A stretch of 35,314 bases of DNA from Anaerotignum sp. (GCF_017483025.1 NZ_JAFUMA010000018.1:1-35314); one strand, 5' to 3'; positions 1-8,410 are shown, counted from the first letter of the stretch. The notes: generated by a model not told the origin, from the letters alone. A program made the numbers and translations.

Positions 1-3000
1 CAGAAGGAAGTGCTGGAAGAACTGTTCGAAAATTTGTATGCCGATGAAGAAAACCTATGGTTTTTCGATTTGTTAGAGACTTTCTCTACGTCCACCAAGG
101 ATGCCCCTTTGAAGGACTTGGTTTTGCAGACCTATACCTTCGCCCAGGGCAGCCCCCATCCCGAAGCCATGCTGGATGAAATGGAAAAAGGGTTCGCCCT
201 GGAAGAGGGGGAAACTGTGGACAATTGCCTTTGGTTCCCTATGATCCGTCAGGGGGTGGAAACTTCCCTGGAATATGCCATCTATCAGCTGCAGAAAGCC
301 TGGTTTCTGGCGGATGAAGGGGAATTTGGTGGCTATCATAAATTGTTGACAAACGAAATGGCTATGCTGAAAAACTTTCAGACGGCTTTAGAGCTGCCCT
401 ATGCCGACTGGCGGCTGGCTTATATGGCTATTGATTTCGCCCGTTTGCCTGCTTATCGCGGACCGGAAAAGGAAACGGCAGAACGCATTAAAGCTCTGCG
501 CAACGAAGCTAAGGATGCCATCAAAAAAATCGGCGAAGTCTATTTTGCCTATAGCCCGGAACATCAGGCAGATTTGGTGCGGAAAATGCACCCCATTGCC
601 AGGGGACTTTTCCGTTTGACGAAGCTGTTTATGGAAGCCTTTGCGGCAGCCAAAAGAGAAAAGAATATCATTGATTTCAACGATTACGAGCATTTCGCCC
701 TGAAAGTCCTCTTAAATGAGGATGGTACGCCCACGGCAGCGGCGGAAGAACTGCGCCAGCGTTACGATGAAATTATGATCGACGAATATCAGGACAGCAA
801 CATCGTGCAGGAACTGGTGCTGTCGGCGGTTTCCGGGGAAAGCATCGGGGAAAACAACCGCTTTATGGTTGGGGATGTGAAGCAGAGCATCTATCGTTTC
901 CGTCAGGCTATGCCGGAACTGTTCAATGCGAAATATCAGAGATATCCCACCACCACCGGCTGGAAGGAACGAAAAATCATCCTTTCCAAAAACTTCCGCA
1001 GCAGAAAAAATATTCTGGACGGCGTGAATTTCATTTTCCGGCAGATCATGCAGAGAGACATGGGCGACATCGAATATGATGCGGAAGCGGCTCTTTACGA
1101 AGGGGCTCCATTCCCTCCTTGCGAAGGCCCCCACGGCGGCGCAAATGAAATTATGCTTATTGAAACGGCAGAACTGGAAGATTCTGAACTTTCCGAAGAA
1201 CTGCAGGAGCTGGACAGACGGCAGGTAGAAGCCACAGCCATTGCAAAGCGCATCAAAGAACTGATGGACAGCGGCTATCAGGTTCTGGATAAGAAAACGG
1301 GAGAATATCGTCTCCTGCGCTATGGGGATATTGCCGTTCTTCTCAGAACCATGAAAAACTGGGGCAGCGTGCTGGATGATGTTTTCGGCAGGGAGGGCAT
1401 GCCCTATTATGCGGAAACTTCGGAGGGTTATTTTGATGTGCCGGAAGTGGAGACTATGCTTCATATCCTGCGTCTGATCGATAACCCCCGACAGGATATT
1501 CCCCTCCTTTCCATTCTCCATTCGCCTATCTATGGCTTGAGTGCCGATGAATTGATGCAGGTTCGTCTGGGCGGCGGCAAAGGGGCCTATTACGATTGTA
1601 TGCACATCTACCTGCAGGAAGGGGAAAACGAGGAACTGCGGGGCAAGCTGGCAGCCTTTTTCGGAGACCTGGAAAGCTGGAGAAGCCGAATGAGAGACCT
1701 GTCCTTGCATGAATTGCTGCGCCTGCTTTACAGAGAAACAGGCTACTATGATTACTTAGGCATGACGGCAGGGGGTGCCTTGCGCCAGGCGAACCTGCAG
1801 CTTCTGCTGGAAAAGGCGGAACAGTATGAAAAAGGCAGCCATAAGGGCCTGTTCTATTTCATCCGCTACGTGGAAGATATGAAAACGGCAGAGGCGGAAA
1901 CTACCTCTGCAAAACTGCCTACGGAAAGCGAGGAACGCATCCACGTAATGACCATCCATAAGAGCAAGGGTTTGGAATTCCCCGTGGTATTCGCTTCGGA
2001 CTTAGGCAAAAATTTCAATGAGACCGATTCCCGCAACGCAGTTATTTTCCACCAGAAATGGGGCTGCGGCATGGATTATATGGATATCGAAAAAAGGGTG
2101 TCTTACCGCACTCTGGCAAAGCGCGCCCTGGCAGAGGCCATCAAGGAGGAAAACCTGGCGGAAGAAATGCGTGTGCTTTACGTTGCCCTGACCCGCGCTA
2201 AGGAGAAACTCATCCTGACAGGTGCGGTGAAGAATTTTGAAAAAGCTTTCTGGAAATGGAATGCTACTGCCGATTGCAGCACGGAAAATCTGCCCGTATC
2301 TCGCCTGCGGAGGGGACGGAATTATCTGGACTGGATCATGCCTGCCTATCTGCGCCATCCCGTTGGCGTGGAATTTCCCGAAGATTGGGAATGGGAACTG
2401 GAAGAGCGAGAAGAATATTCCTTCATTGGGGAAGATTCCCGTTGGAGTTTGTCTCTCCTTAATAAGGAAGAAGTGCTGAAGGAAACGGCAGAAGAACAGA
2501 AAATTGCCGAGGAACAGAAAGATTACTTTGGAGGCTGGGAAAGCCCCGAAGAAATGACAAAACAAAGAGAAGAGGTATTCCGTATCCTTAGCTGGCAGTA
2601 TCCTTACGGAAAAGAAACTAAACTGCCTGCGAAGCTTTCTATTTCGGAAATCAAACGAAAATATCAGGAGGAAATGACCGGGGAAGTGGTGGCATCTGCC
2701 CATAAGGAGATCAAACTGCCCAATAAAGAAGAGAAGGCCGCTCTCAGCGGCGCTCAGCTGGGTACTGCCATGCATACCTTTATGGAAGAAGCCGATTTGC
2801 GAAAAGCATACGACAGGGAAGAGATCGAAGCCCTTTCGGCGGAACTGGTGCAGAAGGGCAGGCTGGCAGCGGAAGAGGCCAAGGCTTTGCGAAAAAGAGA
2901 ATTATTGAAATTTTTCCAATCCGAACTGGCACAGCGGCTGCGTGCTGCCGATACAATAGAAACAGAACGGACCTTTTCCCTGCTGATGCAGCCGAAGGAG

Positions 3001-3261
3001 CTTTTCTTTGGCGAAGAATATCAGGATGTGGAAGATAAAATATTAGTAAATGGTATCATCGACTGTTTTTTCATCGAAAAGAATGAAGTGATTCTGATTG
3101 ACTATAAGAGCGACCGGGTCTATGATGAAGAGGAATTGATCGGGCGCTATCATGTTCAGCTGCAGCTCTATCGCACAGCGCTGGAACGTGCCCTTGGTCT
3201 GCCCGTGAAGGAAACGTATATCTATTCCTTTGCCATGGGAAAGGCGATTCCTTTGGGATAA
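1..3261 (+). CDS. addA: ATP-dependent helicase/nuclease subunit A (AddA), 5' truncated by window edge
   Basis: Large subunit of the AddAB helicase-nuclease, the Firmicutes counterpart of RecBCD, which resects double-strand breaks for RecA loading. The frame is open from base 1, so the start and the Walker A region (family length about 1200 aa; 1086 codons here) lie upstream. UvrD-type motifs appear in order: IDEYQDS (about residue 260, Walker B), VGDVKQSIYRFR (about 290), NFRSR (about 331), TIHKSKGLEFPVV (about 651) and VLYVALTRAKE (about 724). The C-terminal RecB-family nuclease domain is present: GTAMHTFME, GIIDCFF, then IDYKSD (about 1033) and QLQLY (about 1053), the usual D-x(n)-D-x-K catalytic set. 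AddB is normally just upstream. The next gene follows after 13 bases, so they are probably cotranscribed. No frameshift seen. Confidence 0.96.
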   Translation, partial: QKEVLEELFENLYADEENLWFFDLLETFSTSTKDAPLKDLVLQTYTFAQGSPHPEAMLDEMEKGFALEEGETVDNCLWFPMIRQGVETSLEYAIYQLQKAWFLADEGEFGGYHKLLTNEMAMLKNFQTALELPYADWRLAYMAIDFARLPAYRGPEKETAERIKALRNEAKDAIKKIGEVYFAYSPEHQADLVRKMHPIARGLFRLTKLFMEAFAAAKREKNIIDFNDYEHFALKVLLNEDGTPTAAAEELRQRYDEIMIDEYQDSNIVQELVLSAVSGESIGENNRFMVGDVKQSIYRFRQAMPELFNAKYQRYPTTTGWKERKIILSKNFRSRKNILDGVNFIFRQIMQRDMGDIEYDAEAALYEGAPFPPCEGPHGGANEIMLIETAELEDSELSEELQELDRRQVEATAIAKRIKELMDSGYQVLDKKTGEYRLLRYGDIAVLLRTMKNWGSVLDDVFGREGMPYYAETSEGYFDVPEVETMLHILRLIDNPRQDIPLLSILHSPIYGLSADELMQVRLGGGKGAYYDCMHIYLQEGENEELRGKLAAFFGDLESWRSRMRDLSLHELLRLLYRETGYYDYLGMTAGGALRQANLQLLLEKAEQYEKGSHKGLFYFIRYVEDMKTAEAETTSAKLPTESEERIHVMTIHKSKGLEFPVVFASDLGKNFNETDSRNAVIFHQKWGCGMDYMDIEKRVSYRTLAKRALAEAIKEENLAEEMRVLYVALTRAKEKLILTGAVKNFEKAFWKWNATADCSTENLPVSRLRRGRNYLDWIMPAYLRHPVGVEFPEDWEWELEEREEYSFIGEDSRWSLSLLNKEEVLKETAEEQKIAEEQKDYFGGWESPEEMTKQREEVFRILSWQYPYGKETKLPAKLSISEIKRKYQEEMTGEVVASAHKEIKLPNKEEKAALSGAQLGTAMHTFMEEADLRKAYDREEIEALSAELVQKGRLAAEEAKALRKRELLKFFQSELAQRLRAADTIETERTFSLLMQPKELFFGEEYQDVEDKILVNGIIDCFFIEKNEVILIDYKSDRVYDEEELIGRYHVQLQLYRTALERALGLPVKETYIYSFAMGKAIPLG

Positions 3262-3274
3262 GAGGTGAAAAAAG

Positions 3275-4144
3275 ATGTCATATATTTTGGTGCTGATCGC
3301 AGGGGTCAGCTGGGGGCTGATCGGTATTTTTACCAAGGCCATTGATGCCTTGGGTTTTACGGAAATGCAGATGCTTTTCGTCAAAGGGGTATTAGCCACT
3401 GTCTTGCTGTTTTTCATTACCCTTTTTAAGGACAGAAGTCAGCTGAAACTGAAAAAATGGACGGATATCCGTTACTTCATTGCTACGGGCATCTGCAGCT
3501 TCACCTTTTTCAGCTGGGCCTATATGAAGGCCATCAACCTGACCAGCCTGGGCGTTGCGGCGGTGCTGCTTTACACCGCGCCGACTTTTGTTATGCTTTT
3601 TTCGATCCTGCTGTTCCATGAAAAGATGACAAAAACAAAAGGGATCGTGCTTCTGATGACCTTTTTCGGCTGTGTTCTGGTAACAGGTATGCTGGAAGGC
3701 GGCGCCAATTTTACCTGGCAGGGTATTCTGATGGGTCTTGGCTCCGGCATCAGCTATGCGCTGTATAGCATTTTTGGCATCTATGCCATCAAGGCAGGCT
3801 ATGGCTCTTTGTCCATTTCCTTTTTCACCTTCCTGCTGGCAACCATCTTTATGACCATTTTCTGTGTGGAACCAACGGCGGTTATCAGCCAGATCACGGA
3901 AATGGGACAGTGGCCTCTAGCCATCTCCTTTGCCCTTTTGACGACAGTCGTGCCTTATCTTTGCTATACGAAGGGGCTTAGCGGTCTGCCTGCCAGTCAG
4001 GCTTCCGTAACAGCCACCATCGAGCCTGTGGTGGCGGCGATATTGGGCATTGTGGTGTTCCATGAAGGGGTAACGATGATGAAATTGACGGGTATCGTGC
4101 TGGTGCTTTCCTCTGTAGTTGTGATGAATCGACAGGAAAAATGA
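3275..4144 (+). CDS. EamA/DMT-family membrane transporter
   Basis: Inner-membrane transporter of the drug/metabolite superfamily; these proteins export amino acids or other metabolites, but the substrate cannot be read from the sequence. The 289 residues hold about ten hydrophobic segments arranged as two EamA repeats. The first begins MSYILVLIAGVSWGLIGIFT and the second covers residues of about 150-285, including GILMGLGSGISYALYSIFG and ASVTATIEPVVAAILG, the usual conserved TxEPV stretch. The start follows AGAGGTG with normal spacing, directly behind addA, so it likely shares that transcript. A strong terminator follows the stop. Nothing odd is visible. Confident of family, not of substrate. 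Confidence 0.9.
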   Translation: MSYILVLIAGVSWGLIGIFTKAIDALGFTEMQMLFVKGVLATVLLFFITLFKDRSQLKLKKWTDIRYFIATGICSFTFFSWAYMKAINLTSLGVAAVLLYTAPTFVMLFSILLFHEKMTKTKGIVLLMTFFGCVLVTGMLEGGANFTWQGILMGLGSGISYALYSIFGIYAIKAGYGSLSISFFTFLLATIFMTIFCVEPTAVISQITEMGQWPLAISFALLTTVVPYLCYTKGLSGLPASQASVTATIEPVVAAILGIVVFHEGVTMMKLTGIVLVLSSVVVMNRQEK

Positions 4145-4148
4145 AGAA

Positions 4149-4185
4149 AAGCGCTGTATCCAATGGGTACAGCGCTTGATTTTTT
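4149..4185 (+). terminator. Rho-independent terminator after the EamA gene
   Basis: A ten-base stem, AAGCGCTGTA with TACAGCGCTT, and a nine-base loop are followed by GA and a run of six T. It ends the addA-EamA transcript. Confidence 0.9.
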
Positions 4186-4195
4186 GCAGGACGTA

Positions 4196-4227
4196 AAAAA
4201 GTGAGCCATGGATATGACTCACTTTTT
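4196..4227 (-). terminator. Terminator of the ferredoxin gene, usable in both directions
   Basis: AAAAAGTGAG pairs with CTCACTTTTT around a 12-base loop. Read on the minus strand it lies 15 bases after the ferredoxin stop and ends in T residues. The A and T flanks let it act for either strand. Confidence 0.8.
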
Positions 4228-4241
4228 CTTTTAAGTAAGAA

Positions 4242-4412
4242 TTATTCAGCTTTGATAGCGCCTGTAGGGCAGTTACCAGCACATGTACCGCAGTCGATAC
4301 ATTCAGCAGCGTTGATAACGTAAACACCGCCATCTTCTTTGATGCAGCCTGTAGGGCAGCCGCCTGCGCAAGCGCCACAACCGATGCATTCGGGACCGAT
4401 TTTATGAGCCAT
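4242..4412 (-). CDS. 2[4Fe-4S] clostridial-type ferredoxin (56 aa)
   Basis: Small soluble electron carrier for anaerobic metabolism (pyruvate:ferredoxin oxidoreductase, hydrogenase, Rnf and similar partners). Translation of the minus strand gives 56 residues with two classic cluster motifs: CIGCGACAGGCPTGCI (residues 9-24) and CIDCGTCAGNCPTGAI (residues 38-53), each Cx2Cx2Cx3CP. The internal near-symmetry is typical of this family. The start is fixed by AAGGAGG six to twelve bases upstream. A promoter lies just upstream and a terminator just downstream, so it is a single-gene unit. The extra Cys23 in the first motif (PTGC) is common in clostridial ferredoxins. Very secure. Confidence 0.97.
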   Translation of the reverse strand: MAHKIGPECIGCGACAGGCPTGCIKEDGGVYVINAAECIDCGTCAGNCPTGAIKAE

Positions 4413-4444
4413 TGGAAACACCTCCTTCTTCTTTCTACAAGCCT

Positions 4445-4473
4445 ATTTTATCTCAGAACTATGTAATTTGCAA
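4445..4473 (-). promoter_or_regulatory. Promoter of the ferredoxin gene
   Basis: On the minus strand TTGCAA (4468-4473) and TAAAAT (4445-4450) are separated by 17 bases, placing transcription start about 25 bases before the ribosome site. Pattern match only. Confidence 0.6.
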
Positions 4474-4557
4474 GGTGTATTTCTTATTTTTATGAGAAAA
4501 AAACATCAAAAAGAGGAAAATAAAGGATTTTTATGTAAATGATGTATTTTTCTCAAA

Positions 4558-5088
4558 TCACATTAATTTGTCGTTTTCTCGTTCCTGGCGTTCATATTCA
4601 GCCTTATAATCCTGATATTCCTGGGTGGAAACGCGGATCTCGTCATATTCTGCCTGGGTGATGGGGCGGATGACACGGCAGGGGATGCCATATGCCATAT
4701 GGCCTGCGGGGATACGCATACCTCTTTTTACCACTGCCCCTGCGCCGATGAAGCAGTTTTCTTCGATCACAGCGCCTTCCTGGATGATGGCGCCCATGCC
4801 GATGAGGACATTATCATGGATGGTACAGCCATGGATGATGGAATTGTGGCCGATAGTTACGCCGGAGCCTACGTTGATATCATAGCCCACTTCTACGTGG
4901 AAGGTCACGTTTTCCTGCAGGTTGGTCCTGTCACCGATGGTGATTTTACCGTAACCAGCGCGTACGACTGTGCCGGGGTAAACGATGACATCTTCACCCA
5001 TTTCCACACTGCCAATGACTTCTGCTGTGGGGAAAATGAAACAGGATTTGGGAACTTTGGGGATCAGGTCTTTATATTTACGGATCAT
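4558..5088 (-). CDS. Gamma-carbonic anhydrase-like hexapeptide-repeat protein
   Basis: A left-handed beta-helix protein of the YrdA/gamma-carbonic anhydrase family (176 aa), probably a cytoplasmic trimer binding a metal at subunit interfaces. Hexapeptide repeats run from about residue 20 to 125. The three metal histidines are in the family positions: His64 (QENVTFH), His81 (TIGH) and His86 (IIHGC), with the typical five-residue spacing of the last two. The segment around Arg43 reads VVRAGYGKI, where archetypal members have R-G-D; the Asp next to the conserved Arg is missing, so enzymatic activity is uncertain. The C-terminal 30 residues are a charged helix. The start follows AAAGGAG. It stands alone, divergent from the zinc importer upstream. 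An acyltransferase role cannot be excluded. Confidence 0.85.
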   Translation of the reverse strand: MIRKYKDLIPKVPKSCFIFPTAEVIGSVEMGEDVIVYPGTVVRAGYGKITIGDRTNLQENVTFHVEVGYDINVGSGVTIGHNSIIHGCTIHDNVLIGMGAIIQEGAVIEENCFIGAGAVVKRGMRIPAGHMAYGIPCRVIRPITQAEYDEIRVSTQEYQDYKAEYERQERENDKLM

Positions 5089-5167
5089 GGAAATGCTCCT
5101 TTCTGAAGAAGAATCTCATTTATCATAGCATATTCTCCTAAGAATATCATATCTGGAAAGGAGAATC

Positions 5168-5233
5168 TTGACAAGAGGGGTAGGATTGTATACAATTCTA
5201 TTTGCATCTTACTTGCAAATGCGTTGCATTTGC
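5168..5233 (+). promoter_or_regulatory. Promoter and nested dyads controlling the znu operon
   Basis: TTGACA (5168-5173), a 17-base spacer and TACAAT (5191-5196) form a strong sigma-A promoter. A perfect 12-base palindrome, ATTGTATACAAT (5185-5196), covers the -10 box. Just downstream lie two overlapping inverted repeats: ATTTGCA-N7-TGCAAAT (5200-5220) and GCAAATG-N5-CATTTGC (5215-5233). By position and by the downstream genes they are candidate operators for a zinc-responsive repressor (Zur or AdcR type); the regulator is inferred, not seen. Confidence 0.65.
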
Positions 5234-5248
5234 GTTTGGGAGGAAAGA

Positions 5249-6277
5249 ATGAAAAAACGGATCATTTCACTGCTGCTGATGCTGTCTATGATTTTGACGG
5301 CATGCGGCGCAGAAACCAATACAACTGAAAACAGCGAAAAACTGACGGTGGTAACCAGCTTTTACCCCATCTACCTGCTGACGCAGGAAGTGGTGGAAGG
5401 TGCGGAAAATGTTGTGCTGAAAAATATGGCCCAACCCCAGACCGGCTGTCTCCATGATTATGAACTGACCATTTCCGACATGAAACTCTTGGAAGGAGCC
5501 GATGTCCTCATCGTCAATGGCGGCGGCATGGAAAGCTTTCTGGAACAGGCCATCGAGCGCTATCCCGATTTGAAGGTGGTAGATACTTCCGCAGGCATCG
5601 AATTGCTGGAGGAAGAGGAACACCATCACCATGGGGAGGAAACGGAAGCTCACGAACATGAGGAAGAAACTGCAGAGGAACATCTGCATGAAGAAGAGGA
5701 ACATCTGGAGGAGGAAGAAGAACATTCCCATGAAGAAGATGCCCATGGTCATTCCCATGAAGGGAACCCCCACATCTGGCTTTCCCCTGCAAGGGCAGCC
5801 CAGCAGGTGGAAAACATCTGCACAGCCCTGAGCGAACTGGACAAAGCAGATGCGGAAATTTTTGCAGAAAACGCAGCGAATTTCCATGCAGAAGCAGAAG
5901 CCCTGCTGGAGCAGGCCCATGAAATCGGTATCCCCGAAGAAATGCATTCCGCTGTGTTCCACGAAGGCTTTGGCTATTTTGCGGAATTGTTCCACATGGA
6001 AAACGTATTCGGCATTTTTGCCGATGAATATCAGATGCCTTCTGCCAGGGAACTGGCTGAGGCCACAGATGAAGCCAAAGGACATGACATCCGTTTCTTC
6101 CTGACGGCGGATGATACCGGCAAAATTTATGCAGAAACACTGACGGCGGAAGTGGACGAGAAAATCGTTCTGCTGGACCCGCTGACAACGGCAGACGAAG
6201 AAAACCTTTCTTATATGGAAAGAATGCAGAAAAACATTGAAACAATAGAAAGACATTGGAAGGAGGTAGCAGAATGA
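5249..6277 (+). CDS. znuA: Zinc/manganese ABC transporter substrate-binding lipoprotein (ZnuA/AdcA type)
   Basis: Cluster A-I metal-binding lipoprotein that hands zinc to the ZnuB permease outside the membrane. The start at 5249 is chosen because GGGAGGAAAG precedes it and because MKKRIISLLLMLSMILTAC is a lipoprotein signal with Cys19 as the lipidated residue; an upstream in-frame extension would begin inside the -35 box. Metal ligands appear as His69 (CLHDYELT), His175 (NPHIWLSP) and His238 (VFHEGFGYF). Between residues about 121 and 172 is a long loop of His and Glu, the zinc-gathering loop typical of ZnuA rather than of manganese-specific relatives. Length is 342 aa. It overlaps the next gene by ATGA, giving translational coupling to znuC. 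Confidence 0.93.
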   Translation: MKKRIISLLLMLSMILTACGAETNTTENSEKLTVVTSFYPIYLLTQEVVEGAENVVLKNMAQPQTGCLHDYELTISDMKLLEGADVLIVNGGGMESFLEQAIERYPDLKVVDTSAGIELLEEEEHHHHGEETEAHEHEEETAEEHLHEEEEHLEEEEEHSHEEDAHGHSHEGNPHIWLSPARAAQQVENICTALSELDKADAEIFAENAANFHAEAEALLEQAHEIGIPEEMHSAVFHEGFGYFAELFHMENVFGIFADEYQMPSARELAEATDEAKGHDIRFFLTADDTGKIYAETLTAEVDEKIVLLDPLTTADEENLSYMERMQKNIETIERHWKEVAE

Positions 6278-7032
6278 GCGGTATTCACAATAGCTGCGGG
6301 CTTTGCAGTATCGAAATGAAAAATATCAGCGTCATCAGCGGCGAGGATACATTATTGGATAACGTCAATCTGACCTTCCATTGCGGCGAACTGACAGCTC
6401 TCATCGGCAAAAACGGCGCAGGCAAGACCACATTGCTGCGCACTCTTCTGGGGGAACGTCATTATAAAGGAAACATTTCCTTTACAGACCACCATGGCAC
6501 GGTACTGCCCACACCCAAAATCGGTTACGTACCTCAGCATCTGGATTTTGACAAGAGCATGCCCGTTTCTGTTTCCGATTTTATTGCGGCAGCAAAGGGC
6601 GGCAGAGCCGTTTGGTTTGGCAAAAATAAAAAGATGAAAGAAAATATCCGGAAAATGCTGGATGATATGGATTGCGGCTATCTGGCAGACCGCAGACTGG
6701 GTGCTTTAAGCGGCGGCGAATTGCAGAGGGTTTTGCTTGCCCTTGCAACAGATCCTGTTCCCGACCTGCTGGTGTTGGACGAGCCTGTTTCCGGTGTGGA
6801 CATGGCAGGGTTGGATTTATTCTATAAACGCATCATGGAACTGAGAGATAAACAGCATATGGCGGTACTTCTGGTTTCCCATGATCTGGGTCTGATCCGT
6901 CAGTATGCGGATAAGGTCGTCTTGCTGGACAAGACTGTGGTGGCGGAAGGCGAAGCTGATGAAGTTTTCGCAACGAAAGCCTTCAGGGAAGCCTTTGGCT
7001 TCTCTCCTGAGGAGGTGGCAGAATGGAAATGA
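6274..7032 (+). CDS. znuC: Zinc ABC transporter ATP-binding protein
   Basis: Cytoplasmic ATPase energising metal uptake with ZnuB. The 252 residues contain Walker A GKNGAGKTT (about 45-53), signature LSGGELQR, Walker B LLVLDEPVSGVD and the switch histidine in LLVSHDLG. The start at 6274 overlaps the znuA stop and is seven bases after GGAAGGAGGT; an earlier in-frame TTG lies upstream of that ribosome site. The N-terminus carries a short Cys/His segment, HNSCGLC (5-11), before the ABC fold begins; it could bind metal, but this is only suggestive. Its end overlaps the znuB start by ten bases. The neighbours settle the zinc-family assignment; manganese cannot be fully excluded. Confidence 0.93.
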   Translation: MSGIHNSCGLCSIEMKNISVISGEDTLLDNVNLTFHCGELTALIGKNGAGKTTLLRTLLGERHYKGNISFTDHHGTVLPTPKIGYVPQHLDFDKSMPVSVSDFIAAAKGGRAVWFGKNKKMKENIRKMLDDMDCGYLADRRLGALSGGELQRVLLALATDPVPDLLVLDEPVSGVDMAGLDLFYKRIMELRDKQHMAVLLVSHDLGLIRQYADKVVLLDKTVVAEGEADEVFATKAFREAFGFSPEEVAEWK

Positions 7033-7859
7033 TTTATAATCTTTTAGAGATACTGCCTTTTTCCATGTTCCAGTATGATTTTATGAAGAATGCCTTTCTG
7101 GCGTCTATCCTGATCGCGCCCTTGTTTGCGCTCTTGGGTACCATGGCTGTAAACAACAAAATGGCGTTCTTCTCTGATGCTTTGGGGCATAGTGCTTTTA
7201 CAGGCATCGGTTTAGGTGTGCTGCTGGGCATGGATGATCCTTTGCTGGCGATGCTGGCCTTTGGTATTTTCCTGGGTTTAGTTATTACAAAGGTGAAATC
7301 TGCCAATATGGTTTCTTCTGATACAGTTATCAGTGTATTTTCCTCTGCGGCGTTGGCGTTGGGTATTGTCATCCTTTCTGCCAGCGGCGGCTTTGCGAAA
7401 TATTCTTCCTATTTAATAGGGGATATCCTGACAGTAGGACAGCGTGACCTTATCGTCATTGCCATCGTTCTCATCATTGCCTATATCCTGTGGGCCATGC
7501 TGTACAATCAGCTGCTTTTGGTCAGCGTGAATCGTTCCCTGGCGGCAAGCCGTGGTGTGAAGGTCATGCTGGTGGAAAATATCTTCGTAATGATGGTAGC
7601 AGTGGCTGTTATGGTTTCCATCCGCTGGGTTGGTATACTGATGATCAACTCTCTCTTGATTTTGCCAGCGGCGGCGGCAAGAAATATCACCACAACCACA
7701 AGAAGCTACCACTGGACAGCGACGGTATTTGGTCTTTTGTCTTCCGTAGTGGGCTTGGGGATTTCCTATAGCTTTGGCACATCCGCAGGGGCGACCATGG
7801 TATTGGCGGCGGCGGTGCTGTTCTTCGTGACCTATTTTATCGGCAAGAGCCGCAAATAA
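7023..7859 (+). CDS. znuB: Zinc ABC transporter permease (ZnuB/ABC-3 family)
   Basis: Integral membrane channel of the importer, 278 aa, with eight or more hydrophobic segments and the ABC-3 family landmarks FFSDALGHSAFTGIGLG near residues 50-66 and a C-terminal block with the sequence SLLILPAAAARN. The start lies after GAGGAGGTGG inside the end of znuC, so translation is coupled. It is the last gene of the three-gene operon; no obvious hairpin terminator follows, and the next promoter begins within a few bases of the stop. The complete A-C-B set implies a working high-affinity importer for zinc-limited growth. Confidence 0.93.
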   Translation: MEMIYNLLEILPFSMFQYDFMKNAFLASILIAPLFALLGTMAVNNKMAFFSDALGHSAFTGIGLGVLLGMDDPLLAMLAFGIFLGLVITKVKSANMVSSDTVISVFSSAALALGIVILSASGGFAKYSSYLIGDILTVGQRDLIVIAIVLIIAYILWAMLYNQLLLVSVNRSLAASRGVKVMLVENIFVMMVAVAVMVSIRWVGILMINSLLILPAAAARNITTTTRSYHWTATVFGLLSSVVGLGISYSFGTSAGATMVLAAAVLFFVTYFIGKSRK

Positions 7860-7861
7860 AG

Positions 7862-7890
7862 TTGAGATTTATCGAAAATTGTGCTATCTT
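7862..7890 (+). promoter_or_regulatory. Promoter of the TSCPD gene
   Basis: TTGAGA (7862-7867), 17 bases, TATCTT (7885-7890). It sits immediately after the znuB stop and gives a leader of about 25 bases. Pattern match only. Confidence 0.55.
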
Positions 7891-7922
7891 ATTTCTTATG
7901 TAGAGAGAAAGGGGATAGAATC

Positions 7923-8174
7923 ATGCATGTAACATATAATACAAAAGGCATTTGCGCTGTTCGCGTGGAATTTGATGTGGAAGACGGCGTTGTAAAAAAC
8001 ATCAGCTTTCTGGGTGGCTGCGACGGCAACCACAAAGGCATTGCTGCCCTGGCGGAAGGCATGACTCCCGAAGAAGCGGCAAAAAGACTGAAAGGCATCA
8101 CTTGCGGCAGAAGAAACACAAGCTGCCCCGACCAGCTGGCTGTTGCTTTGGAAGAATTTTTGAAGAATCAATAA
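7923..8174 (+). CDS. Small TSCPD-domain protein (TIGR03905-like)
   Basis: An 83-residue protein of the TSCPD family, named for the Cys-containing segment also found near the end of some B12-dependent ribonucleotide reductases. Visible landmarks are [17 protein letters not shown] at the N-terminus, [12 protein letters not shown] (about 29-40) and [16 protein letters not shown] (about 58-73). The conserved cysteines suggest zinc or another metal, but no biochemical role is known to me. The start is set by AAAGGGG upstream; an in-frame extension to 7881 would run into the promoter. It is flanked by its own promoter and terminator, so is likely a monocistronic gene. Confident of family only. Confidence 0.85.
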   Translation: MHVTYNTKGICAVRVEFDVEDGVVKNISFLGGCDGNHKGIAALAEGMTPEEAAKRLKGITCGRRNTSCPDQLAVALEEFLKNQ

Positions 8175-8187
8175 GGAACACTTATGA

Positions 8188-8221
8188 TGTCCGCAGACAG
8201 TATAACCGTCTGCGGACATTT
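8188..8221 (+). terminator. Terminator after the TSCPD gene
   Basis: Perfect 11-base stem TGTCCGCAGAC / GTCTGCGGACA with a nine-base loop, followed by a short T tract (TTTAT). The weak T run makes it less certain than the others. Confidence 0.65.
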
Positions 8222-8282
8222 ATCTACAGACGCCAAACAGTTGATTTTCTCGAGAAAATTGCGGATTTCTTGAGATTTTTTG

Positions 8283-8359
8283 TTGACAAGAAGACCCCCC
8301 TTGTGATATTCTATATCGGAAGACGCAGGTCTTTTTTTTGTGTGCCGAACTTTTCGGCA
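8283..8359 (+). promoter_or_regulatory. Promoter and structured leader of the rpmG-secE-nusG-rplKA operon
   Basis: TTGACA (8283-8288) is followed at 16-17 bases by GATATT/ATATTC. The expected transcript starts near 8318 and opens with a small hairpin, AAGAC-GCAG-GTCTT (8320-8333), followed by a long T run. Next comes a perfect seven-base hairpin, TGCCGAA-CTT-TTCGGCA (8343-8359), about 40 bases before the L33 ribosome site. The leader structures may affect transcript start or stability; no known element was recognised. Confidence 0.6.
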
Positions 8360-8410
8360 GGCGAAAATTTAAAATGTAAAAAACATTCATCAGAGACGGA
8401 GGTGAAAATC

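Noticed and set aside
4431..4439. Another CTTTCTACA, near the ferredoxin gene
   Set aside because: It lies on the non-coding strand of the ferredoxin leader without the CCGAA hairpin, so is likely chance.
5168..5248. Longer N-terminus for ZnuA starting at the TTG of the -35 box
   Set aside because: It would start within the promoter and destroy the lipoprotein signal; the ribosome site supports 5249.
8102..8410. Long in-frame extension upstream of L33
   Set aside because: It overlaps the TSCPD gene, a terminator and the promoter, and has no coding character; L33 is 49 residues.
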